Made by a program: the position numbers and the translations under genes | Notes under the pieces: model-generated | The model's database searches: none | The model's input: the letters and a program-made list of their open reading frames with translations, nothing else | Told to the model about the DNA's origin: nothing | Assembly: GCA_037178625.1 (NCBI GenBank) | Contig: CM074127.1 | Location: 3,100,001-3,164,000, forward strand | Length of the DNA: 64,000 nt | Source of the DNA: Skeletonema tropicum | Lineage: Eukaryota > Bacillariophyta > Thalassiosirophyceae > Thalassiosirales > Thalassiosiraceae | Direction of reading: 5' to 3' | Shown: piece after piece, positions 23,174-34,361 of the stretch | How the letters are laid out: every line of letters starts with the position of its first letter | Position numbering within the stretch: position 1 is the first letter of the stretch

Positions 23174-25246
23174 TTAGTTCTTTTCCGACTTGTCTTCACC
23201 ACTTGCGTCACTTTGAGCACTAATAATTTCAGTGTCTTCTACAACCTGCCCTTTTTGCAACTGTTCCAATGCAATCAAAGCAAAGTCAAGCTGAGATTTG
23301 GTATTCGGCGAAGTATCCGACCATTCAAAGAAATTAGTCCGCTCAACAAACCCCAAAGCAGAGAGAAAATCTTTTGCCCCAATCAAATTGCCAACCTTCA
23401 TTTTGAAACTATTATTATTTGTGTAAATCTTGCGATACCTGGGCACACTTGGGTTTTTCGAGAGATTTTTGCAATACAGATAGAGCATTTGTGCACCAAT
23501 TTTCAATTCTTGACTTTCATTGTTCTGTGCTAAAGTTTTCAGTGCCTCCTCGATATCTTTGCTGTCTTTATTTGTTTCACTGCTTTCTCCAGAGTTTTCA
23601 TCCGAAGCTTGTGTTGGATTTGGTTCGGTTTTGTCTTCATCTTTCATTCCTACCCGTGTAGCGTGATTTGGATCTTGAGCACTATCTTTTTCATCATTTC
23701 CGTGTTCAGCTGATGACTCCTGTCGAGATTCAGTTTTATCGCCATCCTTTTCTTCTGGACTCTTTACGATGGCTAAAATTTCTTTTCCCTTTTCAATGGC
23801 ACTGTCGATTTTACTAGATAGTGCACTTGGATCAGCTTTCTTACCGTCATCAGTTTCAGTGTTATCGCTTCCATCTTCAACTTCCACATCACCCAAGGAA
23901 TCCTTTACCTGTGACAATTCTTCGACCATTTCAGTAATTAGACTCCTAATGCGAGAAATATCCTTCTTGTCAATTGCACCCACATCAGTACCTTTCCTTT
24001 GAAGCACAGGCGGCGGCTTTTGTTGTCGAAGGAAATCCATTGCATCATCCGTCACCCCCTTACCTAATTGTGCAGTAGCAACCCTATTGGCACGATCCTG
24101 CTCTTCTCGGAAAGAGTTGATTGTTGTGGAAAGTGCTTTGACTTCCATTACCAAGTCTTCGAATGATGACGTCGTTTGCTCTTGATGATTATTTCCTTGT
24201 ACATCACCACCTTCATGATTATTTGTAGTAGTACCATTCAATATCATGCTAATGTTTGGATCTCCAGATCCTTGAGAAGAATTGAACGACGTTTCATCAA
24301 ATAGTTGATCATCAGTTTCCCCATCCTCCTCTTCTTCTTGTTGTGGTATGTCATTGTCATCTTGTTGCTTGATATAACGCCCCCCCGCCACGGGAGGAGG
24401 AAACAATACGAAATCACCCCCATTCAACCATCGTATTGCGGCTAGACAAAATGTACTGATACAAAATCCACCCGCCAAGGAGGAAAATGAAACGAGGGAT
24501 GATTCACCGACTTCCTCTGGTCGGATGTTGTTGCCCATGTTCATGTTGTTAGGGGCGAAGTTGTGCATGTTGGTATGAGGAGATGATTGCATATGATTAT
24601 GATGATAATATCGAGGCGAGGGAGATCCACCATATTCATATGGATTTCGATGCTGCTGATGTCGATATGACCGCCCGTCATCTTGGTGAATACCACCTCC
24701 CAGTAGTGTCTGAGTCCTATTATCTACTACATTATCTTTCGGTGCAGTTGCCAGTCGATCCAAGGCAGTGTCAATCTCATCCTGATTCATCCCCTTGGAT
24801 ATCAGGTACCTCCTCTTCTCACTGGGCGAGACATCCCGGATTTCCACATTGCTTAGAAACGAAATGGCCTTTTGAACATTCTCTTGGTCAATGATTGTTG
24901 TTGTTGGTTTGGTGGAGGTTGATTTGTCAAACACTGATTGCAGTATTTTGTCATCGTCGGGGAGCGTGCGTTTGCTGGCAGGAGAGGCATCATCGCTGGC
25001 AGCAGCTTCATTGTTGATCTCGACAACTGTTGCCGTAGTATTGGTATTGGGGGCAGCAACTGTTTCGGAAGAAGCGTCCATATCAATGTTTGGTTGACTG
25101 CTCTTGGCTAATGCTTTTCCACTTTCCACTGTAACATGTTCGCTGTTTTGTCGGTGCATGCACGCAGTTGGCTGTTGCTTGGCTCTTGGCCGGTGGAGGC
25201 GATGGCCATGGCAGGCAAGAGGAGCTCTTTCGTAATAATCCACCAT
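23174..25246 (-). CDS. PEX14: Peroxin PEX14 with a C-terminal PUB domain
   Basis: A single frame of 690 residues if the ATG at 25246 is used; MDASSETVAAP at 25083-25081 is an alternative start that would leave more promoter space. The conserved PEX14 N-domain is at residues about 122-166 (VQKAISFLSNVEIRDV, then RRYLISKGMNQDEIDTAL), the part that binds PEX5 and PEX19. A hydrophobic segment (LAGGFCISTFCLAAIRW, about 250-270) and coiled-coil-prone stretches follow. Residues about 565-680 read as a PUB domain: LYCKNLSKNP..PRYRKIYTNN, then FKMKVGNLIGAKDFLSALGF. PUB domains in PNGase and UBX proteins bind the tail of the AAA ATPase p97/Cdc48. PEX14 is the docking factor of the peroxisomal import pore. 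The N-terminal call is strong and the PUB call is good. It is divergent from the glycosyltransferase gene by as little as 91-142 bp. Confidence 0.88.
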   Translation of the reverse strand: MVDYYERAPLACHGHRLHRPRAKQQPTACMHRQNSEHVTVESGKALAKSSQPNIDMDASSETVAAPNTNTTATVVEINNEAAASDDASPASKRTLPDDDKILQSVFDKSTSTKPTTTIIDQENVQKAISFLSNVEIRDVSPSEKRRYLISKGMNQDEIDTALDRLATAPKDNVVDNRTQTLLGGGIHQDDGRSYRHQQHRNPYEYGGSPSPRYYHHNHMQSSPHTNMHNFAPNNMNMGNNIRPEEVGESSLVSFSSLAGGFCISTFCLAAIRWLNGGDFVLFPPPVAGGRYIKQQDDNDIPQQEEEEDGETDDQLFDETSFNSSQGSGDPNISMILNGTTTNNHEGGDVQGNNHQEQTTSSFEDLVMEVKALSTTINSFREEQDRANRVATAQLGKGVTDDAMDFLRQQKPPPVLQRKGTDVGAIDKKDISRIRSLITEMVEELSQVKDSLGDVEVEDGSDNTETDDGKKADPSALSSKIDSAIEKGKEILAIVKSPEEKDGDKTESRQESSAEHGNDEKDSAQDPNHATRVGMKDEDKTEPNPTQASDENSGESSETNKDSKDIEEALKTLAQNNESQELKIGAQMLYLYCKNLSKNPSVPRYRKIYTNNNSFKMKVGNLIGAKDFLSALGFVERTNFFEWSDTSPNTKSQLDFALIALEQLQKGQVVEDTEIISAQSDASGEDKSEKN

Positions 25247-25388
25247 TAATCAGCCCTTCATCTGATTATGACCTCGATGTCAAGCGTCAAGCCTCTTGCT
25301 CAAGCAACAAGCAAGCGCAGCAGCAGCAGCCAGCATAATGCTATATTGGCATCATATAATCTTTGGTCCAAGCAAGTATTGCAGCATC

Positions 25389-25556
25389 ATGGAATCCAAG
25401 TCAAGAAGCAAGCACGGCAGCAGCGAGTGGAAGTTGCTTCTGCTGCTTATAAGCGTCGCTGCTATTTCATACGGTGTCACAGCTACATTGTCAGTTCTTC
25501 ATGTTAGCAACAGACATAATGCTCCTCCGATCGATGCAACTCCAACACCAATAGAC

Positions 25557-25588
<32 letters not shown>

Positions 25589-27465
25589 TCGAAGACGACT
25601 TTCCGCCGCCGAACCAAAGGATGAAATGATCCCGTCAGACCAATCTGCCACAGTATCACTAGAATCAAAACTCAATGAAAAACGATCCTTCCTAGACCCC
25701 TCCTGGAAAGAATGGGGAGATGCACTCGTTCAATTCGAAACTCTCGTTTCTCCAGCCGAACTCGATTTCACCATATCTCGACGCTTGCCATGGGAACAAG
25801 ATGAGTCACCCGATAAATGTGATGAGATACTGGTACTTATGCCAGAATACTTTGCGAGGAATGGGCATGGGTCGCAGTTGAATTCTTATGTGCTTGCGGC
25901 GATGATGGCGACTTATCTTGGTAAGGCCATGTTGGTGTTGGATGCTCCTCAGAAGAATACGAAGTATCCAAATGGTAGCATGGTAAGTGTTGTATTCATA
26001 TACAGTTGCTACGTACTGCATACTTTCTTACACATTTTTATATATATCACAAACAGTTTGGTTGCCCAGTCGATGCATTCAATGATAGAAAAGAGTTTGA
26101 ACAATTCAAAGGTAACAATCACAAAAACCTGCCAATGAAAGAGGACTTTCCCATGGGAATATCACGTCTATTGAATCATTCAACCCTACTTTCCAGAGGA
26201 TGTAAAATGCCCACATGCTCATCATTCACCTATGACAGTTGGGAGGCAATTCGTAAGGCACAACGGGAGCACTTTTTGAACGGTTTGCCACCTCGTGCGG
26301 TCGATTGTAAAGATGGAGAGCGGACTCAACGAGTCATCCCATTGGGAGGTGAGGAAGTTCGTCAATTTTTCGAGGCACAGGTTAAACCACAAATACTGGA
26401 TGAATCCAAGCGAAGCGAGGCATACAAATGGATCATTCGGTTGGGAGCAAATGCCCACGAGTCCCAAATCTTCACCAGACTTACAAATGAAGCAGATATT
26501 TGGGACTTTGTCTCGGCACTCATGGCACGTTCTGGTATTATCAAGTTTCAGCCGTGGATTGCTCGAGATGTGGCCCACTTCATCAGACAGATAGATCTAC
26601 CGCTAAATTCTGGGTATGATGCCATCCACGTTAGACGTGGTGACAAACTTGAGACTGAGTCGCGGAAGGAAGTTGTGGCTTATTGGCATAGTCAAGGGTA
26701 TGATCGTGTAGGAGTAAGTGTGTGTTGTTCACTTTCGTTCTCAGTCTTGCAATTATATGTTTGTATGTAAGACTTGAATTCTATTCATTTCTGACTTCTC
26801 CTACCAAAATCTATCACAGCAATTCCCAACCAACTACATCCCGTTCCGTCATTATCTAAGACTCTGGGATAGCACTGACTGTGAAAACTATTGGAACGGC
26901 TTTCAAACACAAGCAGCTACTCGTTTAGTGTAAGTTCTGTGCATTTTGTTTATCAGATTCCAAAGTCATCTATCTTGCTTCGCACCTAATGATCATTCTT
27001 CATCTTCCACATCGTCTTGACAGATATGTAGCGACAGATGATCCGATAACAGTGAAGGAAGAAATTGCAAAGCTACCGAAAGGATCCGATGGTACTACCA
27101 TTGTTGCGGGTTGCAAAAAGGTCAAGTTCATATTTGCCCCTGTAAGCGAGGACCCAGCCTTCCATATCAATGAAGGAGGTGGCAAGGTAGATTGTCATGT
27201 GCGATACAAGCGTAATATTAGGGCAATAGCTGATCTTATGATCCTGACAAAGAGTGATACATTTGTTGGAGAATTCTCTTCTAACTGGGGGAGAATCATC
27301 AGATTACACCGCCTAATACTGAATGACTCTCCCTTGGTTGGAGAAAGAAAGGAGTTCTCTGGGAAATGGTTGAACAAGTACGACGAGGACACTGAGCCAC
27401 CTGCATTCATTAGGGATTTCCGTGTTGCTTTTGGCGATTTAATCAGTCCTCCACCAGGATGGTAA
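25389..27465 (+). CDS. Type II membrane glycosyltransferase, FUT8-like (alpha-1,6-fucosyltransferase superfamily)
   Basis: Four exons join in frame: 25389-25982, 26057-26713, 26820-26929 and 27024-27465, giving about 600 residues. An upstream in-frame ATG at 25338 would add 17. A signal anchor (WKLLLLLISVAAISYG) predicts a Golgi type II protein. A luminal stem follows with a ten-residue polyglutamine run encoded by a CAG microsatellite near 25558-25587. Motifs of the alpha-1,6-fucosyltransferase/O-FucT fold appear in order: IHVRRGDK (like HVRRTDK of FUT8), YVATDDP at an exon junction, and SDTFVGEFSSNWGRIIRL. These form the GDP-fucose site. The acceptor is unknown; core fucosylation of N-glycans is possible but not shown. 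The gene ends about 210 bp from the convergent phosphatase gene. Confidence 0.8.
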
Positions 27466-27676
27466 TAGGATATGTTTGCAATAATGTTGAGGATAGAGAG
27501 CACAGGAGCATTTCACAAAAACTACTGTCAGTTATTAGTATTAGTTCTATAAAAATCCCGCTATTTCCACTATCAACGGGACTCCAGTTGTAAAAGCTTC
27601 TTCATATCTAACCCCACCAGACACCAAAGCTTTTTGAGATGCGCAGCAATTTATCGGGGCATTACTTATGCAATAG

Positions 27677-29011
27677 TTATCGGGTCTGATTGTTTGTTAG
27701 ATCAATGTGGGGCCAGTGCCTCCACAAGTTTGCCACTCCCCTCACATCTTCCACATCTTTGATGCCAACCAGAAATTTTCCAATCTGGTCTAACTCACGG
27801 TCGTTGGGGTCGTCAATGAAACTGCTGCAGTCAATAGCATTTTCAGGATGAAAGAGATATGAGCTGGGACTGTTATCAATGATTATCGCTTGGCTCAAAT
27901 CACGGTTCAGCAAGCTCATATCCTTGACGTAGTTCCCTTCGTAAAACACACACGATTCACGGAAGAGGCGAGTGCGAATCACACGCTGGGGATCTAAAAG
28001 ATCCAGGAGAGGATCTGCGTATTTATTCAAACTAGCAGTGTACACAACAATTTCATAGTGTTTTGCCATCTCAATGAGAAATTGATCAACACCCGGGCGC
28101 TTTGCCACATAGACGAAATGCACAACGTCTTCAATCTATGGGAGACAAGAGAATAACATATGAACGGTGAATGAGAATTTTATCTGGCGAGTGAATTTGT
28201 AAACACCAGCCAGCAGCACACTCACCTGAACGGGAATAACAAAATCCGCCCCTTGCACTGCCCTAAAGCTCGAATGAACAAGCGTTTCATCAAGATCTAA
28301 AACCAAACATTTCTTTCCGTGATCGTCACGATGAAGCGCCGGGAGGAGCTTGATTCTATTAGGGTCGTTCCCATTTCTAAGCGCCGAGTCCTCTTCTAGG
28401 AGCAATGGTGCATCATGCCCTCGCGTCGAGTAACCTACCGGACCAGTGAAGGTGTGTGAGTCTTTCGTTTCACCTGCAGCAACGTCACTGTCTTGTAAAA
28501 AACAGCAGCACATCAATCTAAGGCTGTCAAGGAGGGATTCACACGCATCTTCATCCTCTGGTTTTGAATCTTCCACCAAGTTTCCCCCCTTTACATGTAA
28601 ATTAGGTTTTGGCCCAGTTGGATGCATCTGCCTCGCGGCTTGTACCGCCGATGCACTTCGAGGGGTGGACGCCACGCCATTCCTATCCGTCTGCGTGATA
28701 AAGTCAGGAATGACAACTCCGTCGTTATCGTCCGCGTGATCCCCTCCTTCTTCGCTGTCAAAGGCCGATTCTTTGGGAGCATTTAATGCCACGGGTGTCT
28801 TTTTCATACCAGGACTTCGCAAATCAGATTGACCGCGAACACCCTGGGGTGTCTGTGCAGTTTTCATGCGCAAATTGTTATCGTCATCACCACCCCACGA
28901 GCTGTCCGGAGAAGTCCCAGGAGTATCGGTGCGGTCTTCATCACCGTCATTTTGACGAACCTCTATGCTCGCCGTATCGACGGTCAAGTTGTGCCCCTTC
29001 CCATTCTTCAT
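27677..29011 (-). CDS. CTD small phosphatase (FCP1/SCP-like HAD phosphatase)
   Basis: Exon 1 (29011-28226) and exon 2 (28135-27677) are joined by a 90-bp intron (GTGAGT donor) that restores VIPVQ-IEDVVHFVYVAKRPG, for about 414 residues. The first 200 residues are acidic and low in complexity, then a Cys-rich patch (SLRLMCCCF) could be lipidated. The catalytic domain is complete: KKCLVLDLDETLVHSS (DxDxT), VVYTASLNKYADPLLDLLDP, ESCVFYEGNYVKDMSLLNRD, and IIIDNSPSSYLFHPENAI. These are hallmarks of SCP/CTDSP phosphatases, which dephosphorylate Ser5 of the RNA polymerase II C-terminal domain or other phosphoproteins. The substrate here is not known. Confidence 0.92.
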
Positions 29012-30386
29012 CTCTGAAACCGATTTTGTTGCGCCACGGTCGTTTACCGAGATGTGCCAATGTAGGGTAGCACTCTTTTCAGCCCGAAGAGGGTCAGAGT
29101 AGTTACTAGCGGCGCTGTTGTATACTGCGGCTAAAAGATAAGTGTCGGTGTCGGTAGATGGAACCAGCAGTTATTTCATTGATAGCAGTAGCATAGCACG
29201 CGGTAAGGTGTGGGTACAGGTAGGTTTTCACATGGCGTTTTCATCATTGATCATTGTTCAGGGGAAAAGAGAGAACAAAAAGGTGAGAGTGGGATAAAAC
29301 CGGGAATTAGCGGGTGTAAAGGCAGCGGCGGCAGCAGTCTTTCAAAGGTGATAAAAGACTTGCTATCGTCTTCGTTACAAAGGCACTTTTGCGATTATCA
29401 AGGGTTCTTTGATATCATCAATAATCATGCCATGCACTTGGTTCATCCGCCGATTTATTTATTCCAAGAACTCTTCCCGTACATGTAACGTTGTTGCTCC
29501 ATGCACACATCATTACCATGCATACATCACTGATACATTTCAACACGACAACGCAGCGGACTCTTGGACAGGTGTAATTCGTCTCCCTCTGCAGAAGATT
29601 TGTTTCAAGGAATATGTGCGAACTTACCTGTCATTGATTAGATAGATGATAATGTCCAATAGAAGACTTTTCAGAGTTAAGGCACCAGGCACCGATGTAG
29701 ATTGATAGCTGTCACTTCGTGTCACTTCCGCTGGATCGATAGATCGGTTGCTACTTAGCTAAGTAGCTGTATCTATCTCGCCTGGAATGTTTGAAAGCGT
29801 ATGGTAAATGATGAAGGTCAAAATCCTTCAAAAATACTGAAAATTATAACTTTTGCGGCTATTCAGATTCAAACGTTTGAGCTAGGATGCCTGCGCCGAG
29901 ACGATGAGATGATTCTGTCGTTGGTTGGAGGATTGATTATTGATATTGGTGAGGAGGAGCCGTCATTAATTATATTATACCAGCAACAATGTTTACGAGG
30001 TACTCTAGGTTGTGGGACGTAGGTTGTGGGTTGTTGGTGAGTGGTGAGACAGAGGCGTTGATGTTTTGTGAGAGCGTTTGAGAGGTGACTTAACGCGCGT
30101 GTCTCATTTTCTTCGAAATTAGCCGTTGATCTACGATTTTGTCGAGAAAGCGATCTCAAATCCGTTGGTCGGGTGCGTTGGAACTTGTGAGCCGTTGATC
30201 GAGTGATGGAAGAGGCGGGGGCACATTAATTCGGGTTTGCCCCCTTTTCTCATCCCCGACCTCCTGGGAAAAGATATCCTCCCTCTTTCACTCAAGATTG
30301 CCGAGTCGTATCGTTTTTGCAGGCAAACTAAATTACAACAGCAGCCAACGTTCATTTAATTTAATATTGGATACAATAATCAAGCT
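29012..30386. other. 1.4-kb non-coding interval with an 18-bp perfect palindrome
   Basis: This lies between two minus-strand genes and is unusually long for this window. No open frame shows recognisable protein character on either strand, and I see no tRNA. The most distinct element is GCTACTTAGCTAAGTAGC at 29750-29767, a perfect palindrome. The left part should contain the promoter of the CTD phosphatase gene, the right part the 3' flank of the DENN-ENTH gene. Confidence 0.45.
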
Positions 30387-33300
30387 TCAAGCAAACGGAT
30401 CAAAGTTCATTGCCTTTTTAGGGGGATTTGAAGGTGGCTGTTGCTGCTGTTGTTGCCCAGGAATTGCAGTAGGAGGGGCGGATTGGCTAAGAGAAGTCTT
30501 GGCGTATATAGGCTGATTAGAGCTTGTTCCAAAATGTGGAAATGCTTGTTGCTGAGGAAATGATTGATGCACAGCTTGAACACTTTGTTGACTCTGTTGA
30601 TAGCCATTGTTGGAGACACTACTGAGGGAGTGACGAAATTGCTGAGGATAAGACTGAAGCTGGTGTGCTTGTTGCGGTGCTTGCTGCATCACTTGTGCAG
30701 GCGGAATTGAGACTGTCGCTCCATTTGAATACTGGGGCTGATTTTGAGTTAGCACCGACTGTCTAAGCTGCTGCTGCTGCTGAGCTTGCTGTCCCATCTG
30801 TGCAGGTGGAATTGAGACTGTCGCTCCATTTGAATACTGAGGTTGAATTTGACCTGCCGCTGATTGCCGTGGTGGAGTTTTCTGCATCTGTGCATTTGTA
30901 AAATCTGATGATACCTTAGGGTGAGGACTTTGAAACTGTTGCTGTCCTTGTTGGGGTGTCGCACTGGTAAAATTAAGTTGCTGAGCAGCATTCTGATTGT
31001 GTTGGGGTGGAAGGGTTTGGACAGGCCGAGAAACCTGCGGCTTTTCATCTGTCGGTGGTACTTGATAAGTTGTGGCAGAATTTGACACAGCATCGTTGAT
31101 TGCAGTCATGTTGAATACATCTACATTTGTTTGAGGTGGCGGTTGGGGAGCAGCAACGTTCAGGGAAAGCAGATCGCTTTGCAGATTGTTCGGGGCACTC
31201 TCTACAGTTGTCGGATATTGCAAAAGGTCTGCGGTAGGAGGATCGGGAGCAACTCGAGCTCCGTCAGGACGAAGTAATTCGTGCATTTTTCGAAACATGG
31301 AAATCCCACTAATCATCCTCGTTTCTTTTTTCAAGGTTGGCTTGGGGTTTGCCAACAAAAAGCGCTTGTGCACGCACTCTCTTCTTCTAGCGAAAAGAAC
31401 TGGCAAATCAACAAGCAACGTGTATATCTCTCTTGCAGCAACGCGAATTAGGACGGAGTTTTGTGCTCGAAGAGCTTCTTTATATTCCTTCAAAATGTGT
31501 ATTGAAGCAAATCCATCGATTACCTCAGCAACTGCGTTGATTGGACCATTCAAGAGGAGATCACGAAGAATATGCAAGGCGAGATGTGTCTTTTTCCACT
31601 GAAGTCCCTTTCCTTCTTGCATTCTTGTCCACAGAATCATCATTGTATGGACCAAAGTGGCACTAGTCTCATTGCAATCGTTGGTTAGTTGAATCAATGC
31701 GCTTCTTGCATCACCATTGTACTGTTGCATGGATGTTAGATCTGATGTCCTGCGGCGTATACTTTCATTCAACTTTATCAAATATGTCCCAGGAACCGAC
31801 GACGCCAAGCCTCTCACAGAGTTTCGAACATTAGCCAAAAAAAACGCAATCTTGTTGGTTCTATGATGATTTGTCACTAATGCAAACAATGGTGCATCTT
31901 CTGCGACTGGTTTTCTCATCTGAAGTTCTCTCAAGCGAGCAGCAGCAAACTCATCAAACATTTTACTACGCATAAAGTGCCCCAGAAGGAGAAACATGGC
32001 AGTACCGGGGGGGTCTCCAATTTTGGCACGACCCTTCATGTATTTCATCTTATCCAACACAGGCGGAGTTCCAGGAGCATTTTGGGTAAAGTACGTTGTT
32101 ACATCCCCAAGAAGGCTCACAAAGAAAGTTGAAAAAGCAATGCGGGCTTCAACTTCTGTAGCCTCAGAAGAGAATCCTTGCTCATAAAAGTAATTTCCTT
32201 TCCCAACTAATTTGCTCTTTGAACTCTCATTCGGTTGGATTGCTTCTTCCTCCGTGTCATCTGTTGCAGATTCAACTTTACTGTCCATTGAGTCTTTCCC
32301 ACTCTTATTCTTCAAGTATTTCAAACCTTTTTTCATAGCTGCCTTTGCAACTGTTTTGCTCTTTGTTGCTACGGCGCCCAACCTTTCCTGAACAGCGCCT
32401 TGCCAAAACAATTTTTTGTCTGTCACTAACACGTTCGTTAGGTCCTGGTAGAGACTGTCGGGTAAAGAGGCACGATTTCCCCCTGCGTCCATATCTTCAA
32501 AGTTCCGCCGGGTCAAGTCAGGGACAAATTGATGTGGGTCAGAAATGTTGTGATAATAGGGCTCTGTCTCGTTGCTGTTGTCTAAATCAAAAATGGCAAC
32601 TGGTCCAATATTCGCAATGTTGCGTGGGTTGATGTAATTGGAGGTGGGTCCTGATAGAACACCAATCAAATATGCTTCTTCAGATCCCAGCACAGGGCCT
32701 AGTCCAGGAGCCAAGGTTGGAATAAACAAAGGTGGCGGTGGGAGCAATCCCTGCCCCAACATTGCTACAGCCCCATAGGATACTGCGGAAAGCTTTGACA
32801 CGTTGTTAGATGTGAAGATGACTCTTCTACCAGCCATTAAAGCACTGAGTAACCGCATTGTTCTGACCACTCCTAGACACCGCAGCATGGGCATCATATC
32901 ATTTCTAGACAGTCCAGCAACAGATGACGTTGATTCACGCCAGTGTAAAAACGAAGGAGGGGCGGCAAACTTGACAGTATCCAAAGAACCAAAGAGCCCA
33001 TGACCTCGTCCAAGTTCTACCAGAGGCACTGTAATAAAACGAGGTTGGGCCAAAATAGTTTTTGTTTGATGATGTTCCATTGCTTGCCTGCCTTGGCGGT
33101 TGCTACTGTTCTACATATATTGACATGCTCTCGAAATACAGAGTGCATAAACAAATGCAATCGATGCTTCACTCTGTTCCTGTTCACTTTCCGCATGAAC
33201 ATTTTGGGATGATGCTACATCTTTCAAAGTCAATACATCCAGTGTTTTAAGCAATGCCGAATAAAATCGATTTCCACCTCCCGAATTTCTCGTTAGGATG

Positions 33301-34049
33301 ACTAAAGCTCGGACTCCTCTACGTCCAACATCTCTTCGCCCCCCAGCTTGTGCGTGAAAAGGCAGATATCTTCTGACGTGCCCATGGACCTCTGTTCCAT
33401 TTGCAAGCCTGCTACAAAACGTATGATATGATGGCAATGAGTTGCTCGGCTGATCAGGGGCAGAATTGCCGTTGTTGTTGTTATTATTATTTCCACCAAC
33501 AAACATTGTTGGCACATTGGCAGCCAAAGATCCCGAGGTCTGATTGTTATTGACAGATGCTGTCGGTGCAAATACCTCCTCCAAATAAGCATCGTGACGA
33601 TTGAGACCAGCACCTGACGGTTTACCGTCGGGAGTTTTAAGAGACTGCGCTAGGACTTGTTGCCGTTGCGCCATCTCCTTTGCATTGGCACCGTCTTCGT
33701 ATTCTGGAAAGGCGAATCTGGCAATTTTAGCCACGCCTCGCTTCTCACCATCCTCTCCAAACTCAGCATTGAGAACGTCTGCAGGTAACGTGTCGATAAT
33801 TCCACCACTACCTCCTGATGTCGAAGCAGGTGGATAGATCACTTTCACGGGAGCGGCCAATGATGAAGCGCCGGGAAAAGGGATATCCAGCACCGCGTCG
33901 AAGATGGCAAACGGAAGGAGCGGCTGTTCCGCTTTGAAGAGAGACGGATCGTTGGCTGGGATTGGTTGCGCAACCATGGCAGCTGGGGGCTGCAGTGGAG
34001 CAGCATTTCCCGGCTGGTAAGAGCCAGGAGGACCGCCCGCTTGCATCAT
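30387..34049 (-). CDS. DENN-domain (Rab GEF-like) protein fused to an ENTH-like domain
   Basis: Exon 1 (from ATG 34049) encodes a uDENN-like part. Exon 2 (to 30387) holds the DENN core (MLRCLGVVRTMRLLSALMAG, RRVIFTSNNVSKLSAVS, then an AYLIGV motif) and probably dDENN. At about 31730-31300 there is a helical domain resembling ENTH/epsin (SALIQLTNDC, WKKTHLALHILRDLLLNG, LRAQNSVLIRVAAREIYTLL). The last ~300 residues are Gln/Pro-rich, with two copies of QYSNGATVSIPPAQ and a C-terminal NFDPFA containing a DPF AP-2 ear motif. An in-frame TAG at 33113-33111 separates the two long open parts without a frame change. I infer an 81-bp intron (about 33172-33092, GTGAAG to CCAAG) or a 90-bp one ending at 33083, both multiples of three. 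This junction is the least certain part. A role as a clathrin-linked Rab exchange factor is inferred. Confidence 0.75.
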
Positions 34050-34361
34050 TTCGCCATGTACGTTACTGCTGTTACTGGGAAATGGAAAATGACGGAAGCT
34101 GATGTCAAAAAAGTGAAAAAAATGGGGCGGTGAGATTTTTGGGAGAGATCCACGAAACGAACGGGGATGAAGAGGTTAATGTCTTCATTAGGGATAAATA
34201 GACGCTTCATCTCTCGGAGCCACAAAATCGATGATGCGATGCATGCGACTGGACATCAAGCATTACAGCAGCCAGCACTCTGTCCATTCATTTCATACTT
34301 CTATTGGTATGAATCATCTATTCACCTTGAAGGACATCTACCTAACTAGCAGCACAACATC
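34050..34361. promoter_or_regulatory. Divergent promoter between the DENN-ENTH and IMP dehydrogenase genes
   Basis: This 312-bp gap separates two divergent ATGs. It has no convincing coding frame. Promoter function is assumed from position only; I recognised no specific site. Confidence 0.35.

Noticed and set aside
25316..25340. Start of the FUT8-like gene upstream of 25338
   Set aside because: The open frame extends upstream only from a non-ATG codon into a CAG-rich stretch. The ATGs at 25338 and 25389 are the first real candidates, and 25389 has the better context.
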